Shown here: positions 54,155-63,500 of the stretch, piece after piece
How the letters are laid out: each line of letters begins with the position of its first letter
Position numbering within the stretch: the first letter of the stretch is position 1
Assembly: GCA_017550965.1 (NCBI GenBank)
Contig: JAFZNK010000244.1
Coordinates: 1-64,000 of the forward strand
Source of the DNA: Thermoguttaceae bacterium
Lineage (GTDB): Bacteria; Planctomycetota; Planctomycetia; Pirellulales; Thermoguttaceae
Direction of reading: 5' to 3'
Length of the DNA: 64,000 bases
The notes under the pieces: model-generated
Databases searched by the model: none
Seen by the model: only the letters and a program-made list of their open reading frames with translations
Told to the model about the DNA's origin: nothing
Made by a program: the position numbers and the translations under genes

Positions 54155-55672
54155 ATGAAGACTTTTTTAACGAAATCCTCCTGTTGGCTTGTCGCTTTGT
54201 TTGCCGTTCTTTTTTCGAACGTCTTCGCGCAAGACGTTCGTTTAGAGCGCGACGACTGGGCTCCCGACGTCAAAAGAGCTCTCAACGATCTTATGACGAC
54301 GTACGGAAAGAGTTCTCCCTCATATGATAAAAACTCTTACGCCGTCTTCGATTTCGACAACACAACCGCGATTTTTGACGTGGAAGAACAACTGATCGTC
54401 TATCAACTTGAGACGATGGCGTTTGCGATCGAGCCGAGCGCGCTCAAAGATATTTTGCTGACCGATTTGTCCAATCCCGACGCCGACCTTTCGAGCTACG
54501 GATATATGAACGGTTCCTACAACGATTTGTTTGACGACATTGTCGGCGCGTATTCCCAATTATGGGACAAATACGGTCCTTTCACGCCAAACGGCGTTCC
54601 TCAAGAAGCGTTTACGGAGCTTCATTCCGATCCGATCTGGCTTGAATTTGCCGCCAAAATGCGTCTCTCCTACGATTTAGTTTGCGACGTCGAAGATAAT
54701 TCGATCGCGTACCCGTGGGTTGTCTATTGGTTCGCCGGAATGAGCGAACACGAAGTGTACGCGATGGCGCGACGCTCCTGCGAGAAATTTGGAGAGGTTG
54801 AGACGAGCAAAATTCTTTGGGAAAGCCCTAAGGAGATCGATTCAAAAGTCGGACAGGTTCGCGTCGAATGGACGTCGGGCGTGAGCGTTTCGGCGAATAT
54901 GAAAGAGTTATGGAAAGCGCTTCAGGCGAACGGAATCGACGTTTGGGTCTGCTCCGCGTCGGCGACCGACGCGATTCTCGCCGCGATCGACGCGTGGGGA
55001 ATGCACGACGACTGCAAAGGCGTCCTGGCGATGACCGTCGCTCTTGACGAACAGGGAAGATATTGCAACGTTTACGATTACGAAACGGGCTTCGGGTATT
55101 ATTCCATGCCCAACGGCGAATGGAAGAAGATGACGCGTCCTGAAAGGACGCAGACCGAAGGCGAGGGAAAAGTCGTCGCGGTCGTCAACGCCGTCGCCCC
55201 GGAATACGGGGGGCAAGGCCCTCTTACGGGGTTCATGGATTCGAGCGGCGATTTCAATTTCTGCACCGAATTTAAGTCGTTGAAATTGGCGGTTTGTTTC
55301 AATCGGGCGACGCGTAAGCCGACGTGCGGTGGGGGACTGATCGCGGAAATAGCTCTCTATGAACGCGACGTTCTCGGTTACGACCTGGCCAAAGCGAACG
55401 CGGCGGGGGACGTCTTGTATCTTTTGCAGGGTCGCGACGAGAATCGGTTCCGTTCGTTCCGACCAAGTTCCGCGACAATGCGAATCGGCGCCGATCAGGA
55501 GACGCTTCTGGCGACCGACGCGAATCGCGCGCAGTTGGAATTGTTCGTTAAGGAAAAGACGACGGTTCGCGACGCGTTGAACGTCTACGCGCTCAAACGC
55601 AAAGCGGAAGACAACGTCTTCGGCGCGCCTTCCGGGTTCCTCAACGAATACTCGGGATACCGTTCGCGTTAA
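54155..55672 (+). CDS. Secreted HAD-superfamily phosphatase-like protein
   Basis: 505 aa. Signal peptide about 1-25 (SSCWLVALFAVLFSNVFAQ). HAD motif I is FDFDNTTAIFD, motif II is WVCSAS, and motif IV is probably GFMDSSGDFNF (DxxxD). A helical cap of about 150 residues lies between motifs I and II (LVYQLETMAF to MARRSCEKFG). The nearest known group is that of exported HAD phosphatases of gut bacteria, length 450-520 aa. It would remove phosphate from an external organic phosphate. Its 3' end is followed by a 261-nt gap with the hydrogenase promoter. Confidence 0.85.
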   Translation: MKTFLTKSSCWLVALFAVLFSNVFAQDVRLERDDWAPDVKRALNDLMTTYGKSSPSYDKNSYAVFDFDNTTAIFDVEEQLIVYQLETMAFAIEPSALKDILLTDLSNPDADLSSYGYMNGSYNDLFDDIVGAYSQLWDKYGPFTPNGVPQEAFTELHSDPIWLEFAAKMRLSYDLVCDVEDNSIAYPWVVYWFAGMSEHEVYAMARRSCEKFGEVETSKILWESPKEIDSKVGQVRVEWTSGVSVSANMKELWKALQANGIDVWVCSASATDAILAAIDAWGMHDDCKGVLAMTVALDEQGRYCNVYDYETGFGYYSMPNGEWKKMTRPERTQTEGEGKVVAVVNAVAPEYGGQGPLTGFMDSSGDFNFCTEFKSLKLAVCFNRATRKPTCGGGLIAEIALYERDVLGYDLAKANAAGDVLYLLQGRDENRFRSFRPSSATMRIGADQETLLATDANRAQLELFVKEKTTVRDALNVYALKRKAEDNVFGAPSGFLNEYSGYRSR

Positions 55673-55785
55673 AAAGAACGCCGTTTTTCTATTTTAAAGT
55701 TAGTCTAAGCTAATCTTTTTTGGTATAAAAAATAATTTTTTATCGAAAAAGGGGCAAAAACGCCCGTGCCTTTTTTCGGCGTTTT

Positions 55786-55794
55786 TGCTATAAT
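55786..55794 (+). promoter_or_regulatory. Extended -10 promoter of the hydrogenase operon
   Basis: TGC-TATAAT (TG at 55786-55787, TATAAT at 55789-55794). No good -35, as usual for extended -10 promoters. Predicted start about 55801, leader about 133 nt. Confidence 0.65.
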
Positions 55795-55818
55795 GAAACC
55801 GAAGCGTCGCGCGCCAAA

Positions 55819-55852
55819 AGGGCGTCGGGACTTTGTCTTCCGGCGACGCCCT
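55819..55852 (+). promoter_or_regulatory. Leader hairpin of the hydrogenase operon
   Basis: AGGGCGTCG (55819-55827) pairs with CGACGCCCT (55844-55852) and the loop is 16 nt. No T tract follows, so it is more likely an mRNA-stabilising or regulatory element than a terminator. Confidence 0.5.
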
Positions 55853-55933
55853 AATTGAAACGCACGACGTTTTTGCTTTTCGTAAGAAGAGCGTGACGCC
55901 TTATCCGTAGTACGAACATCAAGGAAGTTCAAC

Positions 55934-56452
55934 ATGCAGGAGACTCTCGAAGCGACCAAAAAAATGGTCGATTATCTCGCGAAAGTAAACGAAATTTTGG
56001 AGAACAATCAGAACGATCCGTCGCGTTTGATCCCTATTCTTCAGCAGATTCAGGACGTTTATAAGTATCTCTCCAAGGACGTGATCAGCTACGTGGCCAC
56101 CGCGCTTGACGTTCCGGTCGCTCACGTGTACGGCGTGGCGACGTTCTACGCGCACTTTTCTCTCAATCCCAAAGGCAAGCACATTTTCCGCCTTTGCGAC
56201 GGCACCGCCTGTCACGTTAAGAAATCTCACGATCTTCTCGAAACGCTCTATTCCAAGTTGAACCTGAGCGACGAGAAAAGAACGAGCGACGATCTCATGT
56301 TCACCATCGAACTGGTCAGCTGCCTGGGCGCGTGCGGTCTCGCCCCCGTCATGGTCGTCGACGGCGAAGTTCACGGTCAATCGACTCCTAAGATTGCGGA
56401 AGAACTCGTTGACAAAGTTATCGCCGAAGAAGCCGCCGCAAAAGGAGTATGA
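55934..56452 (+). CDS. hndA: NADH-dependent [FeFe] hydrogenase, 2Fe-2S thioredoxin-like subunit (HndA/NuoE-like)
   Basis: Small electron-transfer subunit of the trimeric NADH-linked hydrogenase. 172 aa. A helical N-terminus (IPILQQIQDVYKYLSKDV) and GVATFYAHFSLNPKGKH lead into the cluster ligands: C-x4-C in LCDGTACHVKKS and C-x3-C in VSCLGACGLAPV. The GTACHV and GACGLAP pattern is typical for NuoE-type subunits. ATG 55934 follows AAGGAAG. The stop overlaps the region of the next start. First gene of the operon. Confidence 0.95.
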   Translation: MQETLEATKKMVDYLAKVNEILENNQNDPSRLIPILQQIQDVYKYLSKDVISYVATALDVPVAHVYGVATFYAHFSLNPKGKHIFRLCDGTACHVKKSHDLLETLYSKLNLSDEKRTSDDLMFTIELVSCLGACGLAPVMVVDGEVHGQSTPKIAEELVDKVIAEEAAAKGV

Positions 56453-56454
56453 CA

Positions 56455-58341
56455 ATGAGTTTGATTGATCTTGAAGCTATTGCCGCGTCGTATAACAAGA
56501 GCGTTTCAAAGTTGCATCGCCGCATTATCGTCTGCGGAGGAACCGGCTGTATTTCCAACGGTTCTCTGAAAGTCCTCGACGCGTTGCGCGCTGAAATTGA
56601 AAAGACTGGCGAAAAAGTCGTCCTGGAACTTAAACGAGAAGACGAACCTTCCGACGGCGTTTATATCTCCAAGAGCGGCTGTCAGGGCTTTTGCCAGCAG
56701 GGGCCGTTGGTTCGTATCGAGCCCGAAGGGATTTTCTACTGTCACGTTAAGCCCGAAGACGCGTCCGAAATTATCGAAGCGCTTGGCAAAGGCGAAATCG
56801 TCGAACGCCTGACGTATCTCGATCCTAAGACCAAAGAGCGTTGCAAACACGAAAACGAAGTTCCTTTCTATACAAAACAGACGCGCATCGTTCTCAAAAA
56901 CTGCACGATCGAACCGGAAAACGTCGACGAATATATCGCCAAAGGCGGTTATCAGGGGTTGCGCAAAGCGTTGGCGATGACGCCCGAGGAAGTTTGCCAG
57001 GTCGCGCTTGACTCCGGTCTTCGCGGTCGCGGCGGCGCGGGGTTCCCGACCGGCCTTAAATGGAAATTCACGCTCCCGAATAAGAGCGATAAGAAATACG
57101 TCGTCTGCAACGGCGACGAAGGAGACCCCGGCGCCTTCATGGATCGTTCCGTGATGGAAGGCAATCCGCACTCCGTTCTCGAAGGAATGATGATCGCGGG
57201 CAAGGCGATCGGCGCCGACGAAGGCGTCGTGTACGTCCGCGCCGAATATCCGCTCGCCGTTAAACGCATGCGTCGCGCCGTCGAGGACGCCGAACGCGTC
57301 GGCATTCTTGGCGACGACATTCTTGGAACCGGCTTTAATTTCCATATTCGCATTATGGAAGGCGCCGGCGCGTTTGTATGCGGCGAAGAAACAGCGCTTC
57401 TGGCGTCCGTCGAAGGCAAGCGCGGCATGCCGTCTCCGAGACCTCCGTTCCCCGCTCAAAAAGGTCTTTACGGCAAACCGACCGTTATCAACAACGTCGA
57501 AACGCTCGCGTCCGTTCCGTATATCTTCCGGGAAGGCGCCGAGAAATATAAGGAAATCGGCACGCCGACTTCGGCCGGCGCGAAGACGTTCGCTCTCACC
57601 GGGCATGTTGCGAACACGGGGCTTATCGAGGTTCCGTTCGGCTCGACGTTGCGCGACATCATCTACGATATTGGCGGCGGCGTGTTGAACAACAAGGGCG
57701 AATTGACCGACGAAGACTTCAAAGCGGTGCAAATCGGCGGTCCGTCCGGCGGCTGCCTGACGCCCGAAGTTCTCGATCTGCCTTTGGATTACGACTCCAT
57801 CAAAAAGACGGGCGCGATCGTCGGTTCCGGCGGTCTGGTCGTCATGAACAATCAGACGTGCATGGTTCGCATCGCGCGATTCTTCATGCAATTCACGCAA
57901 AACGAATCGTGCGGCAAGTGCGTTCCGTGTCGCGAAGGCACGAAGCAGATGCTCGCTCTTCTCGACGACATTATCGAGGGACGCGCGACGCTCGAAACGC
58001 TCGACCTTCTCGAAGAAACCGCCAAGGCCGTTCAACTTGGCTCTCTGTGCGCGCTTGGAAAGACGGCGCCAAATCCCGTCCTCTCGACGTTGCGTTATTT
58101 CCGCGACGAGTACGAAGCGCACGTCGTTAAGAAAATCTGTCCGACCGGCGAATGCAAGGCGCTTGCGCGTCCTGAGATCGATCCGGAAAAATGCAAGGGT
58201 TGCGGCATGTGCGCGAAAGGCTGTCCCGTCGGAGCGATTTCCGGCGAGATTAAGAAGCCGCACAAAATCGACGCGGATAAGTGCATTAAGTGCGGCGCTT
58301 GCAAAGCGAAATGCAAATTTGGCGCGGTGAAGGGTCTGTAA
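56455..58341 (+). CDS. hndC: NADH-dependent [FeFe] hydrogenase, flavin/NADH subunit (HndC/NuoF-like)
   Basis: Oxidises NADH with FMN and passes electrons along Fe-S clusters. 628 aa. Domain order: N-terminal 2Fe-2S thioredoxin-like fold (C27, C32, C76, C80), NADH/FMN domain with GRGGAGFPTGLKW (191-203) and NGDEGDPGAFMDRS, SLBB domain, the 4Fe-4S helical part with ESCGKCVPCREG, and two C-terminal 4Fe-4S ferredoxin motifs (CKGCGMCAKGCPVG and CIKCGACKAKCKFG). ATG 56455 lies 8 nt after AGGAG; an ATG at 56449 would be too close to it. This architecture is that of HydB/HndC in bifurcating hydrogenases. HndB is absent here. Confidence 0.95.
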   Translation: MSLIDLEAIAASYNKSVSKLHRRIIVCGGTGCISNGSLKVLDALRAEIEKTGEKVVLELKREDEPSDGVYISKSGCQGFCQQGPLVRIEPEGIFYCHVKPEDASEIIEALGKGEIVERLTYLDPKTKERCKHENEVPFYTKQTRIVLKNCTIEPENVDEYIAKGGYQGLRKALAMTPEEVCQVALDSGLRGRGGAGFPTGLKWKFTLPNKSDKKYVVCNGDEGDPGAFMDRSVMEGNPHSVLEGMMIAGKAIGADEGVVYVRAEYPLAVKRMRRAVEDAERVGILGDDILGTGFNFHIRIMEGAGAFVCGEETALLASVEGKRGMPSPRPPFPAQKGLYGKPTVINNVETLASVPYIFREGAEKYKEIGTPTSAGAKTFALTGHVANTGLIEVPFGSTLRDIIYDIGGGVLNNKGELTDEDFKAVQIGGPSGGCLTPEVLDLPLDYDSIKKTGAIVGSGGLVVMNNQTCMVRIARFFMQFTQNESCGKCVPCREGTKQMLALLDDIIEGRATLETLDLLEETAKAVQLGSLCALGKTAPNPVLSTLRYFRDEYEAHVVKKICPTGECKALARPEIDPEKCKGCGMCAKGCPVGAISGEIKKPHKIDADKCIKCGACKAKCKFGAVKGL

Positions 58342-58360
58342 TCGGAGGGAGGATAGAATA

Positions 58361-60394
58361 ATGTCGGAAAAGAAAATTTTAACGGTCAACGGTCACGAAG
58401 TCGAATTTACCGACGAACGCAACCTGTTGGAAGTCATACGCAAAGCCGGCGTCGAAATCCCGACGTTCTGCTACCATTCCGAGCTGAGCATCTACGGCGC
58501 GTGCCGTCTGTGCCTCGTCGAAGTCGAGGGGACGGGCGGACGTCCGAACATGGTCATGGCGTCGTGCTCGACCGCTCCCGCTCCGGGAATGAAGGTGCGC
58601 ACGGACACGAAAGAAATTCGCGCGATGCGCAAAGTCGCCGTCGAATTGTTGCTCGCCAACCACAATACCGAATGCCCGACGTGCGTTCGTAGCGCCGACT
58701 GTAAATTGCAGGCGGTCGCGCGTCAACTTGGCGTCGAGCAGATTCGCTACAAGAAGCTCGAAAAACTCGCTCCGATCGACTCGAGTTCGCCGTCGATTCA
58801 ACGCGACCCGAACAAGTGCGTTCTTTGCGGCGACTGCGTGCGCGTCTGCGCCGAAGTCCAGGGAATCGGCGCGATTCACTTCGCCAACCGCGGCTCCAAC
58901 GCGAAGGTCGTGCCCGCGTTTGGCGCGGGGCTCGGCGACGTCGAATGCGTTAACTGCGGACAGTGCGCCGCCGTGTGTCCGACCGGCGCGCTCACCCCGA
59001 AACAAGATCGCGACAAGGTCTGGAAGGCCCTTTACGACCCGACCAAAACGGTCGTCGTTCAGATCGCGCCCGCCGTTCGCGTGGCGGTCGGCGAAATGTT
59101 CGGCGCGCAGCCCGGCGAAAACTACGCGGGCAAACTTGTCGCCGCGCTTAAACTCATGGGGTTCAAGCACGTCTACGACACCTGCTTCTCCGCCGATATG
59201 ACGATTTTCGAAGAAGCGACCGAATTCATCGAACGCTATACGAAAAAAGAGAATTTGCCGCTCTTTACGAGCTGCTGCCCCGCGTGGGTCAAATACTGCG
59301 AGACGTACTTCCCGGAGATGCTTCCGAACGTCTCCTCCTGCCGCTCTCCTCAGGCGATGTTCGGTTCTGTCGCCAAGAAAGTTTTGCCCGAACAACTCGG
59401 TTGCAAACGCGAAGATCTTGTCGTCGTGTCGATTATGCCTTGCACGGCCAAGAAATTCGAAGCTCAACTCGACAAATTCAAGGTCGACGGAATTCCGGAG
59501 ACGGATATCGTCATTACGACGAGCGAAATTCAACGCATGATCAGCTCGCTGGGCATCAAGCTCAACGAACTTGAACCGGAAGCGTTCGACATGCCGCTCG
59601 GTTTTTCGACCGGCGCGGGCGTTATCTTCGGGACTTCCGGCGGCGTTATGGAAGCGGCGCTTCGTTACGTCGTCGAAAAGGTTTCCGGCGAAACGCTTAC
59701 GAACGTCGATTTCAAGGCGGTTCGCGGTATGGACAAGGTCAAAGAAGCGACGTTGCAAACACCGGTCGGCGAAGTCAATATCGCCGTCGTTTACGGTCTT
59801 GCGAGCGCTAAGACCTTGATCGAAAAGATCAAGAAGGGCGAAGCGAAATACGATTTCGTCGAAGTCATGGCGTGCCCAGGCGGTTGCATTTCCGGCGGCG
59901 GTCAGCCGATCGGCGCGACCAACGCGATTCGCGCGCGTCGTCAGGCGGGCATGTACGTCGCCGACAAGGCGGCTCAGCTCCAAAAGTCGCAGGACAACTA
60001 CCTCGTTTCCAAGTGCTACGAGGAACACCTTGGCGGCGGTCCAGGCAGCCACGAGGCGCACGAGCTTCTGCACACGACCTATCAGAACCGTAGTCAGGTC
60101 TTTGACGCGAAGATTCCCGCGATGCGCGGAACCGACGCGAAACGCGTTTCGATCACCGTCACCGTCTGCGCGGAAAACAACGCGGAACTTGGCGAAAAGT
60201 ACGTTTCGGACATTTCCGACTACGTCAACGCCAAGGGCTACGTTTCCGCCGTCGACCTGGACGTCGCGTTCTCCGCGATGCATAACGAATGCGTCGTCGT
60301 CGGTTCGCAGTCGGTCGGCGATCTCGCCTGCGATTGCGCGATGAAGAAAATCCAGGCGGCGATCGACGAAGAAGTCGCCGCTATTCGCGCCTGA
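58361..60394 (+). CDS. hndD: [FeFe] hydrogenase catalytic subunit (HndD/HydA-like) with C-terminal extension
   Basis: Reduces protons to H2 at the H-cluster. 677 aa. N-terminal 2Fe-2S ligands C37, C48, C51, C69; His-ligated 4Fe-4S (H101, C105, C108, C114); two 4Fe-4S ferredoxin sets (C153-C163 and C196-C206); H-cluster motifs TSCCPAW (303-309), MPCTAKK (359-365) and EVMACPGGCISGGGQP (501-516). All cysteines needed for activity are present. After the usual end near residue 580 (HELLHTTYQNRS) about 90 further residues follow with C603, C644, C657 and C659. Ribosome site GGAGGGAGGA before ATG 58361. H-cluster maturases are not in the window. Confidence 0.97.
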   Translation: MSEKKILTVNGHEVEFTDERNLLEVIRKAGVEIPTFCYHSELSIYGACRLCLVEVEGTGGRPNMVMASCSTAPAPGMKVRTDTKEIRAMRKVAVELLLANHNTECPTCVRSADCKLQAVARQLGVEQIRYKKLEKLAPIDSSSPSIQRDPNKCVLCGDCVRVCAEVQGIGAIHFANRGSNAKVVPAFGAGLGDVECVNCGQCAAVCPTGALTPKQDRDKVWKALYDPTKTVVVQIAPAVRVAVGEMFGAQPGENYAGKLVAALKLMGFKHVYDTCFSADMTIFEEATEFIERYTKKENLPLFTSCCPAWVKYCETYFPEMLPNVSSCRSPQAMFGSVAKKVLPEQLGCKREDLVVVSIMPCTAKKFEAQLDKFKVDGIPETDIVITTSEIQRMISSLGIKLNELEPEAFDMPLGFSTGAGVIFGTSGGVMEAALRYVVEKVSGETLTNVDFKAVRGMDKVKEATLQTPVGEVNIAVVYGLASAKTLIEKIKKGEAKYDFVEVMACPGGCISGGGQPIGATNAIRARRQAGMYVADKAAQLQKSQDNYLVSKCYEEHLGGGPGSHEAHELLHTTYQNRSQVFDAKIPAMRGTDAKRVSITVTVCAENNAELGEKYVSDISDYVNAKGYVSAVDLDVAFSAMHNECVVVGSQSVGDLACDCAMKKIQAAIDEEVAAIRA

Positions 60395-60439
60395 GCGTAT
60401 TAAAATTCGTCGAGCTTTGGTTTGACGACAAATTAAAAT

Positions 60440-60481
60440 CGCCGAAAGAGTTTTCGCAAAGCTCTTTCGGCGTTTGTTTTT
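60440..60481 (+). terminator. Rho-independent terminator of the hydrogenase operon
   Basis: Perfect 11-bp stem CGCCGAAAGAG (60440-60450) and CTCTTTCGGCG (60462-60472), followed by TTTGTTTTT. Strong end of the hndACD transcript, just before the convergent GH2 gene. Confidence 0.95.
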
Positions 60482-60540
60482 GCAAAACCGCTAAAGAGAC
60501 GTTTCAGGCGACTCGTCGTTTCACGCGGTTCTTTTTTGAG

Positions 60541-63500
60541 TTAGTCTTTTGCGTTCAGCGTTTTTGTCGTTTTCAGCCCTTGATAATCGTAGGCGGCAAA
60601 CCAGCGGCGACTGCCTTCGCCGAGCGAGCGGACCGACAACGTCGCGGTTTCGCCGACGTTAAGCATATTGTTAGGAACCGTTAAATAGAAGACTCCAAAA
60701 AAGTCGGGGCCCGCTTCTTTCACGCGTCCGGGTTCGAATCTCAACACGGTTCCTAAGTTTCCTTTCCACTCGATTTTATCGCCGACTTTGGCGTCTTTTT
60801 GAGGCAGATCAAACTTTACGGCGGGCGTTCCATTAACGGCGAGAACAAACCCTTCCGTTTGCGGCTGACTCCAATATCCGAGCCCGCCGACAAAGGCGAA
60901 AGTCGTCGTTCCCGCGTCGCCAAGTCGCTCGACGGGCCTCGTTTCCCAAACGAGTTCGTTGTTTTTTGACGTCTGGTTGCAGCCGGGGCTAACGACGCTT
61001 TCCTCATAAAGCGTTTTCCAGGGCTGCGCGTCGACCTGGTTCGTCTTGACGAGTTTGCCAAATCCCCAGGTTACGTCCTCGGGCGCTTCGTAGAGGGAGA
61101 TCTTCAACTCGTCGGTTTCCGATTGAAGATCGAATTCAGGACTTGCGACGTAGTCGAGCAGCGAGTCAAGCAACGCGGTCGCTTCCGGGACGTCTTGAGT
61201 TAAATCAAGCGCATAGGACGCAAGGATTTTGCTCTTGCCAAATTTCGTTTGTCCAAGATAAAGGTCGTAAGCGTCGCGACTTTCTCCAACGGCGAGAGGT
61301 TCAAAAGCCGCTCCCAACGGTTTAGAGACGAGGTTGGGCGCTCCGACGCGGATAAGTCGGAACCATAATTCGTCCATGTCTCTGGAATTGGGGAATTGGT
61401 CGAACGCTTTGGAATCGGCGAACGTCGTTCCTACCTGCGTTCCAATAGTCCACCAACCCAGCGAGACGTTGGGCTTTGGGGACGCGGGCGCGATCGCGAA
61501 GACGTCGCGACCCTGAGTCAGGGCGACGTAATACGCGTTTTCGTCGGGCGTGACAATCCAGACGTCGCCGTCGTCGACGCTCGCGTCCGTATCGATTCTT
61601 TTGACGTCGTCGTACTGTTTTTCAAATTGTTCGCACAGTCTGTCGGAAACGGCAAAACCTTTTAACGAACGCTTTTCGCGTTTAGGGAACAGCCAGAAAT
61701 TCCAGTAGTTGGCGACGTCGGTTCCTTCAACGGCGACGTTGAACGTCAACGCGGTCGGTTTGTCGACGGCCTTTTCAGGTATCGCGACTTCGACCGTTCC
61801 GAGCAAACCGGCGTAACCGGCCGGGATTTCCCGAAGTTCCGGTTTTGGCAATTTGCCGCTTGCGATTACGCGGCTGTCTTGTCGCGACGTTAAGCTCCAA
61901 ACGACGTCGTCGGTCGATAGAACGACGTCGTCGTAATTGGATATTCTGATATCCGCGTTGAATTTGTCGCCGTTGACAATAATCGGCGCGGGCAGGTCGG
62001 TTTCCAGAAGAAGCGCGGTCGGACCGTTAAAGAGATAGAAATCGTCGGGCGCGATTCCGTTGGAACGAAGTTCCCAGAACGGATTAAGATATCCTTGCGC
62101 GGAAACGCTGGAACCTTGCGGTATTACGGCGTCGACGAGCGACCAGAAGACGTATCCGTCGCACGCGGGGTCGATCCTCGCGGCTTCCAGACCTTTCTTC
62201 TGATAGATTCCCTGCAGTTTTTCTCCGGCTTTGAGACACGCGTCGCCCCATTTTTCGTCCAGTCCGGATTTTGCGAGTCTGTCTTTCCACGCTTTAACGC
62301 TCACCGGCGAGATTCTTGCGCCCGTAAAGCGAGATTCATATCGCGGATCCGTCTTAATGGTAAGATTGAGATACTCGTGCGCGACAAACGGAACGTCGAG
62401 AGCGTCGTGCGCGCCCGGTTTCCACGGATTGATAATGAACTCGCCGTTTGCTCCGCTGGTCGTGTAGTCCGCGGCGCCGACGTTGTTGCCCGTGCCGCCG
62501 TCTTGATGAAGAACCAGACGGTCGGGATCGTACGTTTTAACCCATTGGTATAGTTCCTTGTCGAGCGGCGATCCAAAATATCCCTCGTTTCCGTAGCAAT
62601 AGGTCGCAAAGGAGACGTTGCGACGGTGCGCGCGGAAAAGCTCGTACATGTCGCGCTTGGGATTAAACGGGAAACCGTCGCAGGCAACGTCGTGATAATA
62701 AGGGAGTTCCGGCTGAAGGAGAATTCCCGTTTCGTCCGCGGCTTCATAGTATTCCGGGAACGGAGTATGCGTGTGGAAACGAACATAGTTGAACCCGGCG
62801 GCTTTGTAGAGGCTCAAGTGTTCGCGGAAACGTTCCCGATCGGCGGGTTCGGTCAAATTGATTTGATCGAGGTTAAATTCGCCGCCCCCCCGGAAGAAGT
62901 ACGGCTTGCCGTTGAGATAGAACTTGTCGCCGACCGCTTTAAGTTCGCGTATGCCAAAACGTTCCGTCCAGCCGTGAATCGCGACTCCCGATTTGTCGAA
63001 AATCGTTACGTCGGCAAGATAGAGCGTCGGGGATTCCGGCGTCCAGAGTTGGCAGTTTGCAACGGGGATTTGAAAGCGGAACGGCTGAGGAAGGCCGTTT
63101 TCGCCGGGAATCAACGCGGCTTCTTTCTTTTGCCTTCCGACGTCGACGCCGTCGGTCGTTTTGACGACGACTTCAATCGAGCCAAGCGCGTCAATTTGAC
63201 GGGGCGAAGCCGAAAACGAAACGCCGTTCGTCTGGACGCCGGCGAGCCAGTCGCGATCGTTTGGCGAAAGTTCGTCGTCGTAAAGAGGATACGTTTTGCC
63301 GTTTTCGTCAAACGCTTTGACGTAGACGCGAACGTCGGCGGATTTTGAGCCGACGTCGCCGCGCGCCCAGACGTCGTCGACGTAGACGTCCGGGGTCGCT
63401 TCCAGTTCCACGTCGCGGAGGATTCCTCCGAAATGCGCGCTGACGACAAGTTCTCCGAGTCGACCTGGAACGTCGTTTCGAACCAGAGCGGTAATCTCGT

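Noticed and set aside
56506-60283. Two minus-strand open frames of 627 and 634 residues opposite hndC and hndD
   Set aside because: The plus strand encodes clear hydrogenase motifs; the antisense proteins are Arg/Phe/Val-rich with no motifs.
60726-60745. T-loop-like GGTTCGAATC
   Set aside because: Lies inside the GH2 coding frame and has no acceptor or anticodon stem around it.
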